Notes: generated by a model not told the origin, from the sequence alone. 64,000 nucleotides of DNA from Glutamicibacter halophytocola (GCF_001302565.1 NZ_CP012750.1:1240001-1304000); one strand, 5' to 3'. Shown: positions 26,803-35,760, counted from the first letter of the stretch. A program made the numbers and translations.

Positions 26803-27249
26803 ATGCCGGAAACAAGAATGCTGAAACAAATTGTCGCTGTAGCCATCGTTGATGACCTTGAAGCTCCGGGCAAACTGCTAGCGGCCCGCCGCAACCGGCC
26901 TGAATCCCTGGCCGGATTGTGGGAGTTCCCCGGAGGAAAAGTTGAGCCGGGGGAGAGCGAAATCGACGCGGTGCACCGGGAACTGCGCGAAGAGCTCGGA
27001 GTCGCCATCCAGCTCGGCGCGCCCATTCCAGGTCCCCACCGCCAAGGGTGGCCGCTGAACGAGAAGGCAGCCATGCGGATGTGGTTTGCACAGATCACCG
27101 CTGGGGTGCCCGACACCTTGGATGGACATGACCAGCTGGCCTGGCTGGCGTTCGATGGCTCATTGCCCATGGCCGTTGAATGGATCCCAGCGGATGCCCC
27201 GATAGTCGCGGCATGCCTGGAGCAAGCACGTGCAAGTGCGACCAAATAA
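26803..27249 (+). CDS. Nudix hydrolase, MutT-like
   Basis: A 148-residue protein with a complete Nudix box GGKVEPGES...RELREELGV (about residues 46-68), which binds Mg and cleaves nucleoside diphosphate-X bonds. The LWEFPGGKVE context and short length resemble MutT-type 8-oxo-dGTP pyrophosphatases. The substrate is inferred, not shown. The gene follows the rRNA methyltransferase stop by three bases and is probably in the same transcript. Confidence 0.88.
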   Translation: MPETRMLKQIVAVAIVDDLEAPGKLLAARRNRPESLAGLWEFPGGKVEPGESEIDAVHRELREELGVAIQLGAPIPGPHRQGWPLNEKAAMRMWFAQITAGVPDTLDGHDQLAWLAFDGSLPMAVEWIPADAPIVAACLEQARASATK

Positions 27250-27328
27250 AGACGCGTAAGCTTGAACTAGCGCCCGTTGAGGCAATGCACGTTTTCTGAA
27301 CCCCAACATTTTTGAGGAGCCCTTTTCC

Positions 27329-27970
27329 GTGAAGAGACTTTTGAGCGTGATTGCGCTGGTCTTTACCGCCGTCCTAGCTTTGTCCGGCTGCGTCAACATG
27401 AATGCAGAAGTCAACGTTCAGGGTCAAGACAAGACGACCGGTGCCGTTGAAGTCACCATGAACAAGGAAAACCTTCAGGGCATGAGCCTCGATGAACTTC
27501 TGGCTTCACAGGTTGACACTGCTGCCATGGAACAGCAGATTGGCGGCAAGTGGACCTACTCGAAGATCGAGGAGGGCGAGAACGTTGGCCTGCGCTTTGA
27601 GACCGATGGCGTGAAAACCTACACTCAGCTCAAAGACGCGTTCAAGGTCTTCGGATTTGAGATCAACCTGGCAGATGACGGCAAGGAAGTGACCTTCTCC
27701 ATGCCAGGCGACAAGGCTGCCGTTGACTCCTCCTTCACCGAGGCCAACTTGCACGTGAACTTCCCCGGTGAAGTCACCTCCCACGCCCCGGGCGAAGTCG
27801 AGCACCACACTGTGACCTTTGACATGATTCAGGGCGCTCCGGTGTACCAGGCGACCGGCAAATTCGACCACTCGCTGTTCTACTCGGCGATCTTCGGGGG
27901 AGCAATACTCGTCCTGACTCTGGTCTTCGTATTGGCTTTCGCGCCAAAGGGCGCCAAGGAAGCGCACTAA
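27329..27970 (+). CDS. LppM-family lipoprotein
   Basis: A 213-residue secreted lipoprotein. The signal peptide is followed by a lipobox LALSGC, so Cys24 should be lipidated. The body matches the LppM (DUF3153) domain, with NMNAEVNVQGQDKTTGAVEVT at its start. A second hydrophobic helix near the C-terminus (YSAIFGGAILVLTLVFVLAF) would anchor the protein again, leaving a short basic tail. In M. tuberculosis LppM affects phagosome interactions; the role here is unknown. GTG 27329 follows TGAGGAGCCC. Confidence 0.85.
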   Translation: MKRLLSVIALVFTAVLALSGCVNMNAEVNVQGQDKTTGAVEVTMNKENLQGMSLDELLASQVDTAAMEQQIGGKWTYSKIEEGENVGLRFETDGVKTYTQLKDAFKVFGFEINLADDGKEVTFSMPGDKAAVDSSFTEANLHVNFPGEVTSHAPGEVEHHTVTFDMIQGAPVYQATGKFDHSLFYSAIFGGAILVLTLVFVLAFAPKGAKEAH

Positions 27971-28008
27971 GCATCCGGATAGCTGCTTCGTGGTAAGAAG
28001 CTTCACGT

Positions 28009-28046
28009 CAAGGGCCCGTCATCGGTGAAACGATCACGGGCCCTTG
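28009..28046 (+). terminator. Terminator of the lppM-like gene
   Basis: CAAGGGCCCGT pairs with ACGGGCCCTTG across a 16-base loop, ahead of the pheS promoter. Confidence 0.7.
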
Positions 28047-28050
28047 GCAA

Positions 28051-28120
28051 TAGAATGGAACCAATGTGTTCTACGCGTAAGTACAAGATAAGAGTAAGGA
28101 TCGATCGATCCCATGTCTGA
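28051..28120 (+). CDS. pheS promoter -10 and candidate leaderless leader ORF overlapping pheS
   Basis: TAGAAT (28051-28056) is a near-consensus -10. Seven bases later ATG 28064 opens an 18-codon ORF, MCSTRKYKIRVRIDRSHV, whose TGA (28118-28120) overlaps the pheS start ATG 28113. It contains no Phe codons, so classical Phe attenuation is unlikely; translational coupling to pheS is the more natural idea. Translation is unproven. Confidence 0.4.
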
Positions 28121-29192
28121 TCAGACAACTGGACAAGCTCCCGACGGGGAGCCCAACGTTCCGCACCCAACCGATGAAGCAGGAATCCAGGCAGCCGTTG
28201 AAGCTGCCCTGGCCGCCATCGAGGCTGCCGGCGACCTGAACGAGCTGAAGGAAGCCCGCCTGGCGCATACCGGTGAAAAGTCGGCGCTGTCCCTGGCCAA
28301 CCGCCAGATCGGCCAGCTCGACAAGTCCGAGAAAGCCGTCGCTGGCAAGCTGGTTGGCTCGGCCCGCGGACGGGTCAACAAGGCGCTGGCTGCCCGCACC
28401 ACGGTGCTGGAAGAAGCGGAAGCCGCCCGCATCCTCATCGAAGAGACCGTTGACGTCACCGCTGCCGCGCGCCGCCGCCCCCTTGGCGCCCGCCATCCGC
28501 TCTCGGTCCTGCAGGACCGGGTGTCCGACATCTTCGTCGGCATGGGCTGGGAAATTGCCGAGGGCCCAGAAGTTGAATCCGAATGGTTCAACTTCGACGC
28601 GCTGAACTTCAAGCCGGACCATCCGGCCCGCGAAATGCAGGACACCTTCTTCATTGAGCCTGCCGACGCGCACCTGGTATTGCGCACCCATACCTCCCCG
28701 GTGCAGGTCCGCTCCATGCTCGAGCGCGATCTGCCGGTCTACGTGCTGTGCCCGGGACGCACCTTCCGCACTGATGAGCTCGATGCCACCCACACCCCGG
28801 TCTTCCACCAGTTCGAAGGCCTGGCCGTGGACAAGGGCCTGACCATGGCCGACCTGCGCGGCACCCTGGAGCACTTCGCCCGCCAGATGTTCGGCGAAGA
28901 AGCCCAGATCCGCCTGCGCCCAGCCTACTTCCCCTTCACCGAGCCATCGGCCGAGCTGGATATCTGGCACCCGGGTGCCAAGGGCGGCCCGCGCTGGATC
29001 GAGTGGGGCGGCTGCGGCATGATCAACCCGAACGTGCTGCGCGCTGCCGGCATCGACCCGGAAGAGTACTCCGGCTTTGCCTTCGGCATGGGCATTGAGC
29101 GCACGCTCATGTTCCGCAACGATGTCCCCGACATGCACGACATGATCGAGGGCGACATCCGTTTCAGCCAGCACTTCGGGATGGAGATCTAA
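28113..29192 (+). CDS. pheS: Phenylalanine-tRNA ligase alpha subunit
   Basis: A 359-residue catalytic subunit of the (alpha-beta)2 enzyme. The N-terminal coiled coil (about 20-110) binds tRNA. Class II motifs are visible, including the Phe-binding segments FHQFEGLAVDKG and FGMGIERTLM near the end. The start ATG 28113 lacks a well-spaced Shine-Dalgarno (AAGGA lies 12 bases upstream), and an 18-codon upstream ORF overlaps it. The stop is three bases before pheT. Confidence 0.97.
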   Translation: MSDQTTGQAPDGEPNVPHPTDEAGIQAAVEAALAAIEAAGDLNELKEARLAHTGEKSALSLANRQIGQLDKSEKAVAGKLVGSARGRVNKALAARTTVLEEAEAARILIEETVDVTAAARRRPLGARHPLSVLQDRVSDIFVGMGWEIAEGPEVESEWFNFDALNFKPDHPAREMQDTFFIEPADAHLVLRTHTSPVQVRSMLERDLPVYVLCPGRTFRTDELDATHTPVFHQFEGLAVDKGLTMADLRGTLEHFARQMFGEEAQIRLRPAYFPFTEPSAELDIWHPGAKGGPRWIEWGGCGMINPNVLRAAGIDPEEYSGFAFGMGIERTLMFRNDVPDMHDMIEGDIRFSQHFGMEI

Positions 29193-29195
29193 GCA

Positions 29196-31736
29196 ATGCG
29201 TATTCCACTTTCATGGCTGCGCGAGTATGCGCAGGTACCGGCCGACGCCTCGGCTGAAGACGTCATGGCGGACCTGGTCAAGGTCGGCCTCGAAGAAGAA
29301 GACGTGCACCGCCCCTCCGACGAGCTTTCCGGCCCGATCGTGGTCGGCCAGGTGCTCTCCTTGGAGAAGGAAGTCGCCTCCAACGGCAAGACCATCAACT
29401 GGTGCCAGGTCCGCGTGGTCCCGGAGGGCACCGAGCAGACCCTGGCCGGCAAGGGCATCGACCCGACGGGCGTGCAGGGGATCGTTTGCGGCGCGCACAA
29501 CTTCGTGGAAGGCGACAAGGTTGTTGTCACCCTGCCCGGAGCGGTGCTGCCAGGAGACTTCAAGATCTCCCCGCGCAAGACCTACGGCCACACCTCGGCC
29601 GGCATGATCGCCTCCTCCCGCGAACTGGGCATCGGCGATGACCACGATGGCATCATCGTGCTCTCCAACTACGGGCTGGATCCGGAACTGGGCACCGACG
29701 TCTTCGAGCTCTTCGGACTGGACGACCAGGCCGCCGAGATCAACGTGACCCCGGACCGCGGCTACTGCTTCTCGATCCGCGGCGTGGCCCGCGAGTACGC
29801 GCTGGCTACCGGCACCTCCTTCACCGACCCGGCAAGCACCGTTGCGGTCGCTGAAGCCACCGAGGCCGGCCATGAGGTCGTGCTTGCCGACCAGGCGCCA
29901 ATTTACGATGTCCCTGGCTGCACCCGCTTCGTGACCCGCGAGGTCACCGGCATCAACCCGGCCCTGCCCACCCCGCGCTGGATGGCTTCGCGCCTGCAGC
30001 TGGCGGGCATGCGCTCGATCTCGCTGCCGGTGGACATCTCGAACTACGTGATGCTGGAGCTCGGCGCACCGCTGCACTTCTACGATGCCGACAAGCTCAC
30101 CGGCGCGATCACCGTGCGCCGCGCCAATGCCGGGGAGAAGCTGACCACCTTGGACGACAAGGAGCGCGAGCTCTCGGCCGAGGACCTGTTGATCACCGAC
30201 GAATCCGGTGCCCTGGGCATCGCCGGGGTCATGGGCGGGGCGGCCACCGAGGTCTCGGATTCGACCACCCGGGTGCTGATCGAGGCCGCGCACTTCGACG
30301 CCGTGTCCATCGGCCGATCGCGCCGCCGCCACAAGCTGCCTTCCGAAGCCTCCAAGCGCTTTGAACGCGGTGTGGACCCGAGCATCATGCAGATCGCGGC
30401 CCAGCGCGCCGTGAATCTGCTCGTGCAGCTGGCCGGTGGCACCGAAACCACCAGGATCACCGATGCCGGCGCGCAGCCAGCCGATACGCAGATCCAGCTG
30501 CCAGCAGGTTTCGCCAGCGCACTGATCGGCGTGGACTACACCGATGAGCAGACCGTGGACTCGCTCGAAGGCATCGGCGCCACCGTGGCGCAGAACGCCG
30601 ACGGCTTCCTGGTCACCGCCCCGAGCTGGCGCCCGGACCTGGCCATCAAGGAAGACCTGGTCGAGGAAGTGGCCCGCGTTGTGGGCTACGACAAGATCCC
30701 GGCAACCTTGCCAGTGGCCCCTCCAGGCCGTGGCTTGACCCGCGCGCAGTCCCAGCGTCGCCGCTTGCTCCAGGGCTTGGCAGATGCAGGACTGACCGAG
30801 ATCCTGTCCTACCCGTTCGTCTCCGAGCTGCAGAACAACACCTTCGGCGCAGCAACGGCGGGCACCGCGGTGAAGGCCATTTCGCTGGCCAACCCGATCT
30901 CCAAGGAATTCCGCTTCCTGCGCACCAGCCTGCTGCCAGGGCTGCTGGACACCGCGCGCCGCAATATCGGCCGCGGCTTCCGCGATCTGGCCCTCTACGA
31001 GGGCGGCCTGGTATTCCTGCCAGGCGAGCAACTGGGCTCCAGCGTGCTTCCGCCACTGGGCGCCAAGCCCAGTGATGAAGTGCTGGCCGAGCTGTTCAAC
31101 GGCGTGCCCCGCCAGCCATGGCATCTGGCTGCTGTCCTCACCGGGCATGAAGCCTCGGCCGCCGCTGGCTTCGAGCCACGCGCATGGGACTGGGCTGACG
31201 CCTTGGACACCGCCCAAGGAGTTGCCGGGATCCTCGGTGTGCAGCTCGAGGTTGTCCAGGGCAGCCACCAGGGCTTCCACCCGGGCCGTGCCGCACAGCT
31301 GATGGTTGCCGGTGAAGTTGTCGGCTACGCCGGCGAACTGCACCCGCAGCTGCTCAAGGATTGGGACCTGCCAGCGCGCACCGTGGCCATGGAACTGAAC
31401 GCTGCTGCGCTGATGGATGCGGCTCCTGCCGTAGTTGTTGCCCAGCACCTGTCCAGCCAGCCGCTGGCTACCCAGGACGTGGCACTGGTCGTGGACCAGG
31501 ACGTTGTCGCCGGGGAAGTGCTGGCCGCTTTGCGCGAAGGCGCAGGCGAGCTGCTCGAAGATATCGCCTTGTTCGACGTGTACCAGGGCAAGGGGATCGA
31601 AGATGGCAAGAAGTCGTTGGCCTTCGGCCTGCGCTTCCGCGCTACCGATCGCACCCTGACCGCCGATGAGGCATCCGAGGCGCGCGCAGCCGCTGTAGCT
31701 GTGGCTGCCGAGAAGTTTGGTGCCACCCAGCGCTAG
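29196..31736 (+). CDS. pheT: Phenylalanine-tRNA ligase beta subunit
   Basis: An 846-residue subunit that carries the editing site and tRNA anticodon recognition. In order: N-terminal B1 and tRNA-binding (OB) domain (about 1-150), B3/B4 editing domain (about 210-400), B5 (about 410-480), an inactive class II-like core, and the C-terminal ferredoxin-fold anticodon-binding domain (about 750-846). Length is normal for the long bacterial form. ATG 29196 follows GGAGATCTAAGCA. A strong hairpin terminates the pheST operon. Confidence 0.97.
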   Translation: MRIPLSWLREYAQVPADASAEDVMADLVKVGLEEEDVHRPSDELSGPIVVGQVLSLEKEVASNGKTINWCQVRVVPEGTEQTLAGKGIDPTGVQGIVCGAHNFVEGDKVVVTLPGAVLPGDFKISPRKTYGHTSAGMIASSRELGIGDDHDGIIVLSNYGLDPELGTDVFELFGLDDQAAEINVTPDRGYCFSIRGVAREYALATGTSFTDPASTVAVAEATEAGHEVVLADQAPIYDVPGCTRFVTREVTGINPALPTPRWMASRLQLAGMRSISLPVDISNYVMLELGAPLHFYDADKLTGAITVRRANAGEKLTTLDDKERELSAEDLLITDESGALGIAGVMGGAATEVSDSTTRVLIEAAHFDAVSIGRSRRRHKLPSEASKRFERGVDPSIMQIAAQRAVNLLVQLAGGTETTRITDAGAQPADTQIQLPAGFASALIGVDYTDEQTVDSLEGIGATVAQNADGFLVTAPSWRPDLAIKEDLVEEVARVVGYDKIPATLPVAPPGRGLTRAQSQRRRLLQGLADAGLTEILSYPFVSELQNNTFGAATAGTAVKAISLANPISKEFRFLRTSLLPGLLDTARRNIGRGFRDLALYEGGLVFLPGEQLGSSVLPPLGAKPSDEVLAELFNGVPRQPWHLAAVLTGHEASAAAGFEPRAWDWADALDTAQGVAGILGVQLEVVQGSHQGFHPGRAAQLMVAGEVVGYAGELHPQLLKDWDLPARTVAMELNAAALMDAAPAVVVAQHLSSQPLATQDVALVVDQDVVAGEVLAALREGAGELLEDIALFDVYQGKGIEDGKKSLAFGLRFRATDRTLTADEASEARAAAVAVAAEKFGATQR

Positions 31737-31748
31737 CTGGAACTGCAG

Positions 31749-31808
31749 ATGCCCCGCCGGCTGCCTTGATTAATTTCAAGGCGATGGGCGGGGCATTTGT
31801 GATTTTCC
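31749..31808 (+). terminator. Terminator of pheST
   Basis: The outer stem ATGCCCCGCC / GGCGGGGCAT encloses a second hairpin GCCTTG...CAAGGC; TTGTGATTTT follows. It lies 12 bases after pheT. Confidence 0.8.
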
Positions 31809-31892
31809 GTGTCCGGGTTTTGCACCGAAGGCGTCTACACTTGATTCTGGGAAACCGCTGATTTTTATTTGATGCTAAGGAAGTGACGGCTC

Positions 31893-32120
31893 GTGAAGGG
31901 ACTGCGTTCATGCGGCGCCGTGCTGCTGGTATTGTTCCTCGGCCTGCTGGCAATCGCAGCGCTCATCGCAGCGGGTTGGGCAGTCGTGGTGTTCATCGAG
32001 CGCGGTGCGGGAGCACACCTGCAAGATGAACCGACTCCGACCTACCAGCCAGAAGAGGAAGCCCCGGATCCCTTGCGGCCTACCAGCTTCGGGCTGCCGC
32101 ATGAGGCGAGCACCTATTAG
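31893..32120 (+). CDS. Small single-pass membrane protein
   Basis: A 75-residue protein with one strong transmembrane helix (about 8-34, AVLLVLFLGLLAIAALIAAGW) and an acidic, proline-rich tail (about 44-75). It would be anchored with the tail outside or free in the cytosol depending on topology; the positive N-terminus (MKGLR) suggests tail outside. No family recognised. GTG 31893 follows AAGGAAG with a spacer of about 11. Its TAG stop overlaps the convergent GNAT stop. Confidence 0.6.
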   Translation: MKGLRSCGAVLLVLFLGLLAIAALIAAGWAVVVFIERGAGAHLQDEPTPTYQPEEEAPDPLRPTSFGLPHEASTY

Positions 32121-32578
32121 AGCGGCCTTGCGGCTTTGGTGAGGGTGAGAAGCGACGCGTCCTGGCTTTGAAGGAGAAATCCTTGCCGTTCAAGGACTTT
32201 AAGCGACGCCGCATTATCGGGTGCCACCCTGGCAATGAGGTCGGTGATTCCAGCTTTTTCCAGCTGCCCTATGCCCAGGGCGACCAAGTCCTTGGCCAGC
32301 CCCTGGCCCCAGAACTCTGGCGCCAGCCAATACCCGATCTCGATGGCCCCGGAGCGCCGTGTTGCCGTGAATAGGCCGATGCGAACCTTGCCGTGCCAGG
32401 CAATGAACCACGAAATTCCAGGGCTTTCCAGGACGTGGGCTACACGCTCTTCGCAGTATGCGCGGCTCCACGGCTGGCCATCACCGATGTAGGCGGTGAC
32501 TCGCTCATCCGCGGCCAGCTCCGCAACGAAATCCGTGTCGGCTTCGGAGATTGCCGTCAGCAGCAGTGGGGAAGTCAT
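32117..32578 (-). CDS. GNAT family N-acetyltransferase
   Basis: A 153-residue acetyltransferase with the GNAT core: GYWLAPEFWGQGLAKDLVALG is the acetyl-CoA binding segment and ARVAPDNAASLKVLERQGF the later motif. It resembles RimJ/RimL-type enzymes; the substrate is unknown. I chose the start MTSPLLL because TACGCT lies six bases before it (leaderless type); the frame extends ten residues further to 32608. It overlaps the small membrane gene by four bases at their stops. Confidence 0.82.
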   Translation of the reverse strand: MTSPLLLTAISEADTDFVAELAADERVTAYIGDGQPWSRAYCEERVAHVLESPGISWFIAWHGKVRIGLFTATRRSGAIEIGYWLAPEFWGQGLAKDLVALGIGQLEKAGITDLIARVAPDNAASLKVLERQGFLLQSQDASLLTLTKAARPL

Positions 32579-32659
32579 GTCTTCAGCGTATTGCATGGCC
32601 TTGTGCACCTCTAGCTACATACGCGAGATGCTGAACACCGACCTGCATGATTAAGCAAA

Positions 32660-32689
32660 AGCAGGGAACGATGGGCATCGTCCCCTGCT
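32660..32689 (-). terminator. Terminator of the phosphoribosyltransferase gene
   Basis: A 14-bp stem (AGCAGGGAACGATG against CATCGTCCCCTGCT), better paired in minus-strand RNA where the odd pair is G-U. TTTTGCTTAAT follows in that direction. Confidence 0.75.
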
Positions 32690-32702
32690 GAAGATCAAAA
32701 AA

Positions 32703-33224
32703 TTACTTTGCTGCACCAGCGGTAACCGGTGGCCGGTCCGACCATGGGAAAGTGATCCACTTGTCGGTGCGGCGCCATTCGTAGTCCGGGACCATGATGG
32801 TTCGCGGCTTGGTGTAGAGGCAGACGGTCTTGACATCTGCGCCCCAAGCGGAGACCAGATCGACGACCTTCTCCAAGGTGCGGCCGGAGTCGGAGACATC
32901 GTCGACTATCAGGATCTTCTTGTCGCGCAGGTGGCCATCATCCAGCATTGGCGGAAGCACCACTGGCTCGGGAAGCACGGTGCCGATGCCCGTGTAGAAC
33001 TCCACGTTCAGGGCGCCGCAGGCCTTGACGCCAAGGGCGTAGGAAATCGAGCCGGCCAGCAGCAGGCCGCCGCGTGCCACAGCCAGGACGATGTCCGGCT
33101 CGAAGCCGCTATCAACAATGGTCTGTGCCAGTTCGCGGGATGCCTCGCCGAAGGTGTCCCAGGTGAGGATTTCGCGCTCTGGTTCTGAAAGGACGGATGC
33201 CCCTGAATCGTCAATGCTAGTCAT
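32703..33224 (-). CDS. Phosphoribosyltransferase
   Basis: A 173-residue type I phosphoribosyltransferase. The PRPP loop ILIVDDVSDSGRT is intact, and ARGGLLLAGSISYALG precedes it. The hood suggests a xanthine/hypoxanthine-type purine salvage enzyme, as in related Gpt-like proteins of actinobacteria, but substrate specificity cannot be read from the sequence. It stands alone with its own terminator. Confidence 0.85.
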   Translation of the reverse strand: MTSIDDSGASVLSEPEREILTWDTFGEASRELAQTIVDSGFEPDIVLAVARGGLLLAGSISYALGVKACGALNVEFYTGIGTVLPEPVVLPPMLDDGHLRDKKILIVDDVSDSGRTLEKVVDLVSAWGADVKTVCLYTKPRTIMVPDYEWRRTDKWITFPWSDRPPVTAGAAK

Positions 33225-33546
33225 TCTGCAATTTTACCGCCGTTTTCCTTGCCATGGTTCTGGCATCAAAGGCCTGATTCGGTTTTCAGCACTAGTCCGG
33301 AGCGGTTTTTGCTTATTGATTAGGCAATAATCCGAAAGGGAGCCCCATCTCTGAGCAATGCATCACGTCGTTGCGAATGGCGCCCGGGGAGAAGCTGCTG
33401 CGTGCCCCAGAAAGCGGCGAAGCAGCGGATCGTGACGAGCAGATCCACGTCTCGGCTGGTCCCGCGGCAAAAATCCCTTTTGATCGATAAACTGGTGGAA
33501 GCAGTCGTCGACTCACCATCTGGCATCGGTCTAAGGAGAAGCGAGC
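33225..33546. other. Intergenic region without a convincing gene
   Basis: A 322-base gap between divergent genes. Both flanking promoters must lie here. Short minus-strand frames exist (for example one ending near 33313) but have no recognisable domain or ribosome-binding site. AAGGAGAAGCGAGC just before 33547 is the ribosome-binding site of the next gene. Confidence 0.5.
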
Positions 33547-35061
33547 ATGACACGTAGCATTCGAAAGGGGCCCGCTGTCAGTGCCTTGGCAATCCTGGCA
33601 TGGGGATTCTTCACCGCGGCGGCACCGGCCCACGCCGTGCCGGCAGTACAAATCCACGCCGGTGAAAACCTGGGGACAGTGACCATCGACGATACCGCTG
33701 GCGTGATCAATCGTGAACGGCTTTCAGATGCCCTCGATGATCTGGATTTCAACGAACCGACCAACGTCGCGGTGTATACGCGCAATGGCGAGTACTCGGA
33801 TGACATCAATGCGAAAACCCTCGAATTCGCCCGTGAATCCCATCCGGAATGGATTTCGGATAAGCCTGAGGACTACGGCGACTACTGGGCCGATGGGCTG
33901 CTGGTCATCACCCTGTCCGTCGAAGGACCCGGAGACGGGCAAATCGGCACGTACTTCGGCGAAGACCGCAAGGTCAGCACCGGCCAGATGGAAAGCATCC
34001 AAGAAAAAGGCTACGAAGATTTCAACCTGTCGAGGTGGACCGATGGCGTAATAGCCGTAGCCACCAAGGCCTCGGGCATCATGAATCGGCCCTGGTACAA
34101 GAGCCCTGCGCTCTGGTGGACCGTAGCAGCCGGAGGCGGCGGCACCGGAATTGTCCTGGGAGCCACTGCCGCAGTGCGTTCCTCGCGACGCAAGAACTTT
34201 GCCCAGGATTTTCACGCAGGACGAGAGCATCTGACCAATGTCACGATGGACCTGGAAGAAACCGAGCTCGCCGCAAAAACTCTGCCCACAGGATCGGCGC
34301 ACGCCGCGCAGCTGGAACGCCGCTTTGCCGACTTCATGGCCAACTATCGCGAAACCTTCGATGCACAAGCCAAACTGGACACAGCTGAGAAGAAGTACCG
34401 GTCATCAACCGATGGCGTGGAAGCCGCCAAGAAATTCAAGGACGACGCGCAAAACCTCGACCGCACCGACGACGCCATCATTGCCGCCGCGGCCCTCTAC
34501 ACTCGCTCGGCTTCATGGGAAGACGCATGGCGTGCGCAAACCAAGCCGCTCGCCGATGACCTGTCGCAGATTTCCACGCTCGTTGATGATGCCGAACCCG
34601 GATTGGCAGGCAGTGCCGCGGCGCTGGCTTCATACCGGGTGACAGCCGCAGAATCGCTGGAAGCACTCGGCACCCAATTGAAGACCGAGGAAATCGATGT
34701 AGATCAGGCATTGGACCAGCTCTCCGATCTTCGCCAAGGACTGACCGAGCGCCTGGACGAGTTTGCCAAGGCGCAAATCGACGCCTATGCAGAAAATGAC
34801 GAGGAGAAGGAACAGATGCGCGAGGCGATGGAACGCTCGCGCAACTCCACCGGAAGCCATAGCCCGCGTGGCGGGACCATCCTGGACGTATTGAACCCCG
34901 GCGCGATGTACTGGAGCGTCAGCAGCTACCACGCCGGCTACACTTCTGGCGCGAACTCGGTAGACCAGTCGCGGGAATCCGCCAGCTCATCCGGGTCGGT
35001 GTCTACCGGATATTCCGGAGGCGGCAGCTTCTCTGGCTCCGGCGGGTCTTCGCGCTTCTAG
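33547..35061 (+). CDS. Exported TPM/DUF5129-like membrane protein
   Basis: A 504-residue protein. A signal peptide (about 1-31, ending PAHAVPA) precedes an extracytoplasmic domain (about 40-180) resembling the TPM/DUF5129 fold, with NVAVYTRNGEYSDDINAKTLEFA and DGLLVITLSVEG. One transmembrane helix follows (about 192-213), then a long charged, coiled-coil-rich cytoplasmic part (about 220-430) and a Ser/Gly-rich tail ending SGSGGSSRF, typical of TPM-family membrane proteins. Function is unknown. ATG 33547 has AAGGAG upstream. The PPTase gene follows after nine bases. Confidence 0.65.
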   Translation: MTRSIRKGPAVSALAILAWGFFTAAAPAHAVPAVQIHAGENLGTVTIDDTAGVINRERLSDALDDLDFNEPTNVAVYTRNGEYSDDINAKTLEFARESHPEWISDKPEDYGDYWADGLLVITLSVEGPGDGQIGTYFGEDRKVSTGQMESIQEKGYEDFNLSRWTDGVIAVATKASGIMNRPWYKSPALWWTVAAGGGGTGIVLGATAAVRSSRRKNFAQDFHAGREHLTNVTMDLEETELAAKTLPTGSAHAAQLERRFADFMANYRETFDAQAKLDTAEKKYRSSTDGVEAAKKFKDDAQNLDRTDDAIIAAAALYTRSASWEDAWRAQTKPLADDLSQISTLVDDAEPGLAGSAAALASYRVTAAESLEALGTQLKTEEIDVDQALDQLSDLRQGLTERLDEFAKAQIDAYAENDEEKEQMREAMERSRNSTGSHSPRGGTILDVLNPGAMYWSVSSYHAGYTSGANSVDQSRESASSSGSVSTGYSGGGSFSGSGGSSRF

Positions 35062-35070
35062 CGAGGATTG

Positions 35071-35760
35071 ATGCGCATTTTCAACAAGCTGCTGCCCGCG
35101 TCAGTACACGTGGCAGAAACACGTTCGGAGCTGGACGAGGGACCTAGATACCGGCCCGAAGAGATCTACGTGGCCAACGCGGTCGAATCCCGCCAGCAAG
35201 AATTTCGCACGGTGCGCATTTGTGCCCGGCAAGCGCTCGCAAAACTGGGCCACGGCGGACATGTTCTGGTGCCTGATGAGCACCGGGCACCGGTCTGGCC
35301 CCGGGGTGTGGTGGGAAGCATGACGCACTGCGAAGGGCTGCGGGCCGCTGCCGTGGCAAGTTCGGATCTGTGGAGCGCGATCGGCATTGACGCCGAACCG
35401 CATTTGGCCCTGCCGCCAGGCACCGTGGATATTCTCCTGCTGCCAGCTGAGCAAGAGGCTGTAGAGCGGCTGTCCACCGTGGAACCGGGCATCGCCTGGG
35501 ACAGGCTGATTTTCAGCGCCAAGGAAAGCGTCTTCAAGACCTGGTTTCCGATGGCACGGCGATGGCTGGATTTCCTTGAATGCGAGATCACTGTGGGCCA
35601 GCGGCCCGGGGCCTTCACCGCCCGAGTCCTGCAGTCCGGGACCTTGCACCAAGGCACAGACCTGTCCGCGGTTTCCGGGCAATGGACGGCCGAGGATCGG
35701 GTGGGGCACGGATTGCTGGCTACCGCGATTGCCGTTCGGCAGCAATTTGCAAGGACCTAG
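35071..35760 (+). CDS. 4'-phosphopantetheinyl transferase (EntD/Sfp type)
   Basis: A 229-residue enzyme that attaches phosphopantetheine to carrier-protein serines. The two signature motifs are present: AIGIDAEPH (Mg-binding) and FSAKESVFKTW. An arginine-rich segment, VRICARQALAKLG, precedes them as in EntD-like enzymes. I chose ATG 35071; TTG 35068 precedes it directly. The stop overlaps the convergent PPK2 stop in a shared CTAG. The only carrier domain visible in the window is in the Pls-like NRPS at 38042-41992, so that is a likely client. Confidence 0.88.
   Translation: MRIFNKLLPASVHVAETRSELDEGPRYRPEEIYVANAVESRQQEFRTVRICARQALAKLGHGGHVLVPDEHRAPVWPRGVVGSMTHCEGLRAAAVASSDLWSAIGIDAEPHLALPPGTVDILLLPAEQEAVERLSTVEPGIAWDRLIFSAKESVFKTWFPMARRWLDFLECEITVGQRPGAFTARVLQSGTLHQGTDLSAVSGQWTAEDRVGHGLLATAIAVRQQFART

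Noticed and set aside
29211..31448. 745-residue open frame on the minus strand opposite pheT
   Set aside because: It is a shadow of the GC-rich codon pattern of pheT; it has no domain and pheT is unquestionable.
33313..33657. 114-residue minus-strand frame in the 33.2-33.5 kb gap
   Set aside because: It overlaps the start of the TPM-like gene, is rich in Cys and Arg, and has no domain or ribosome-binding site.
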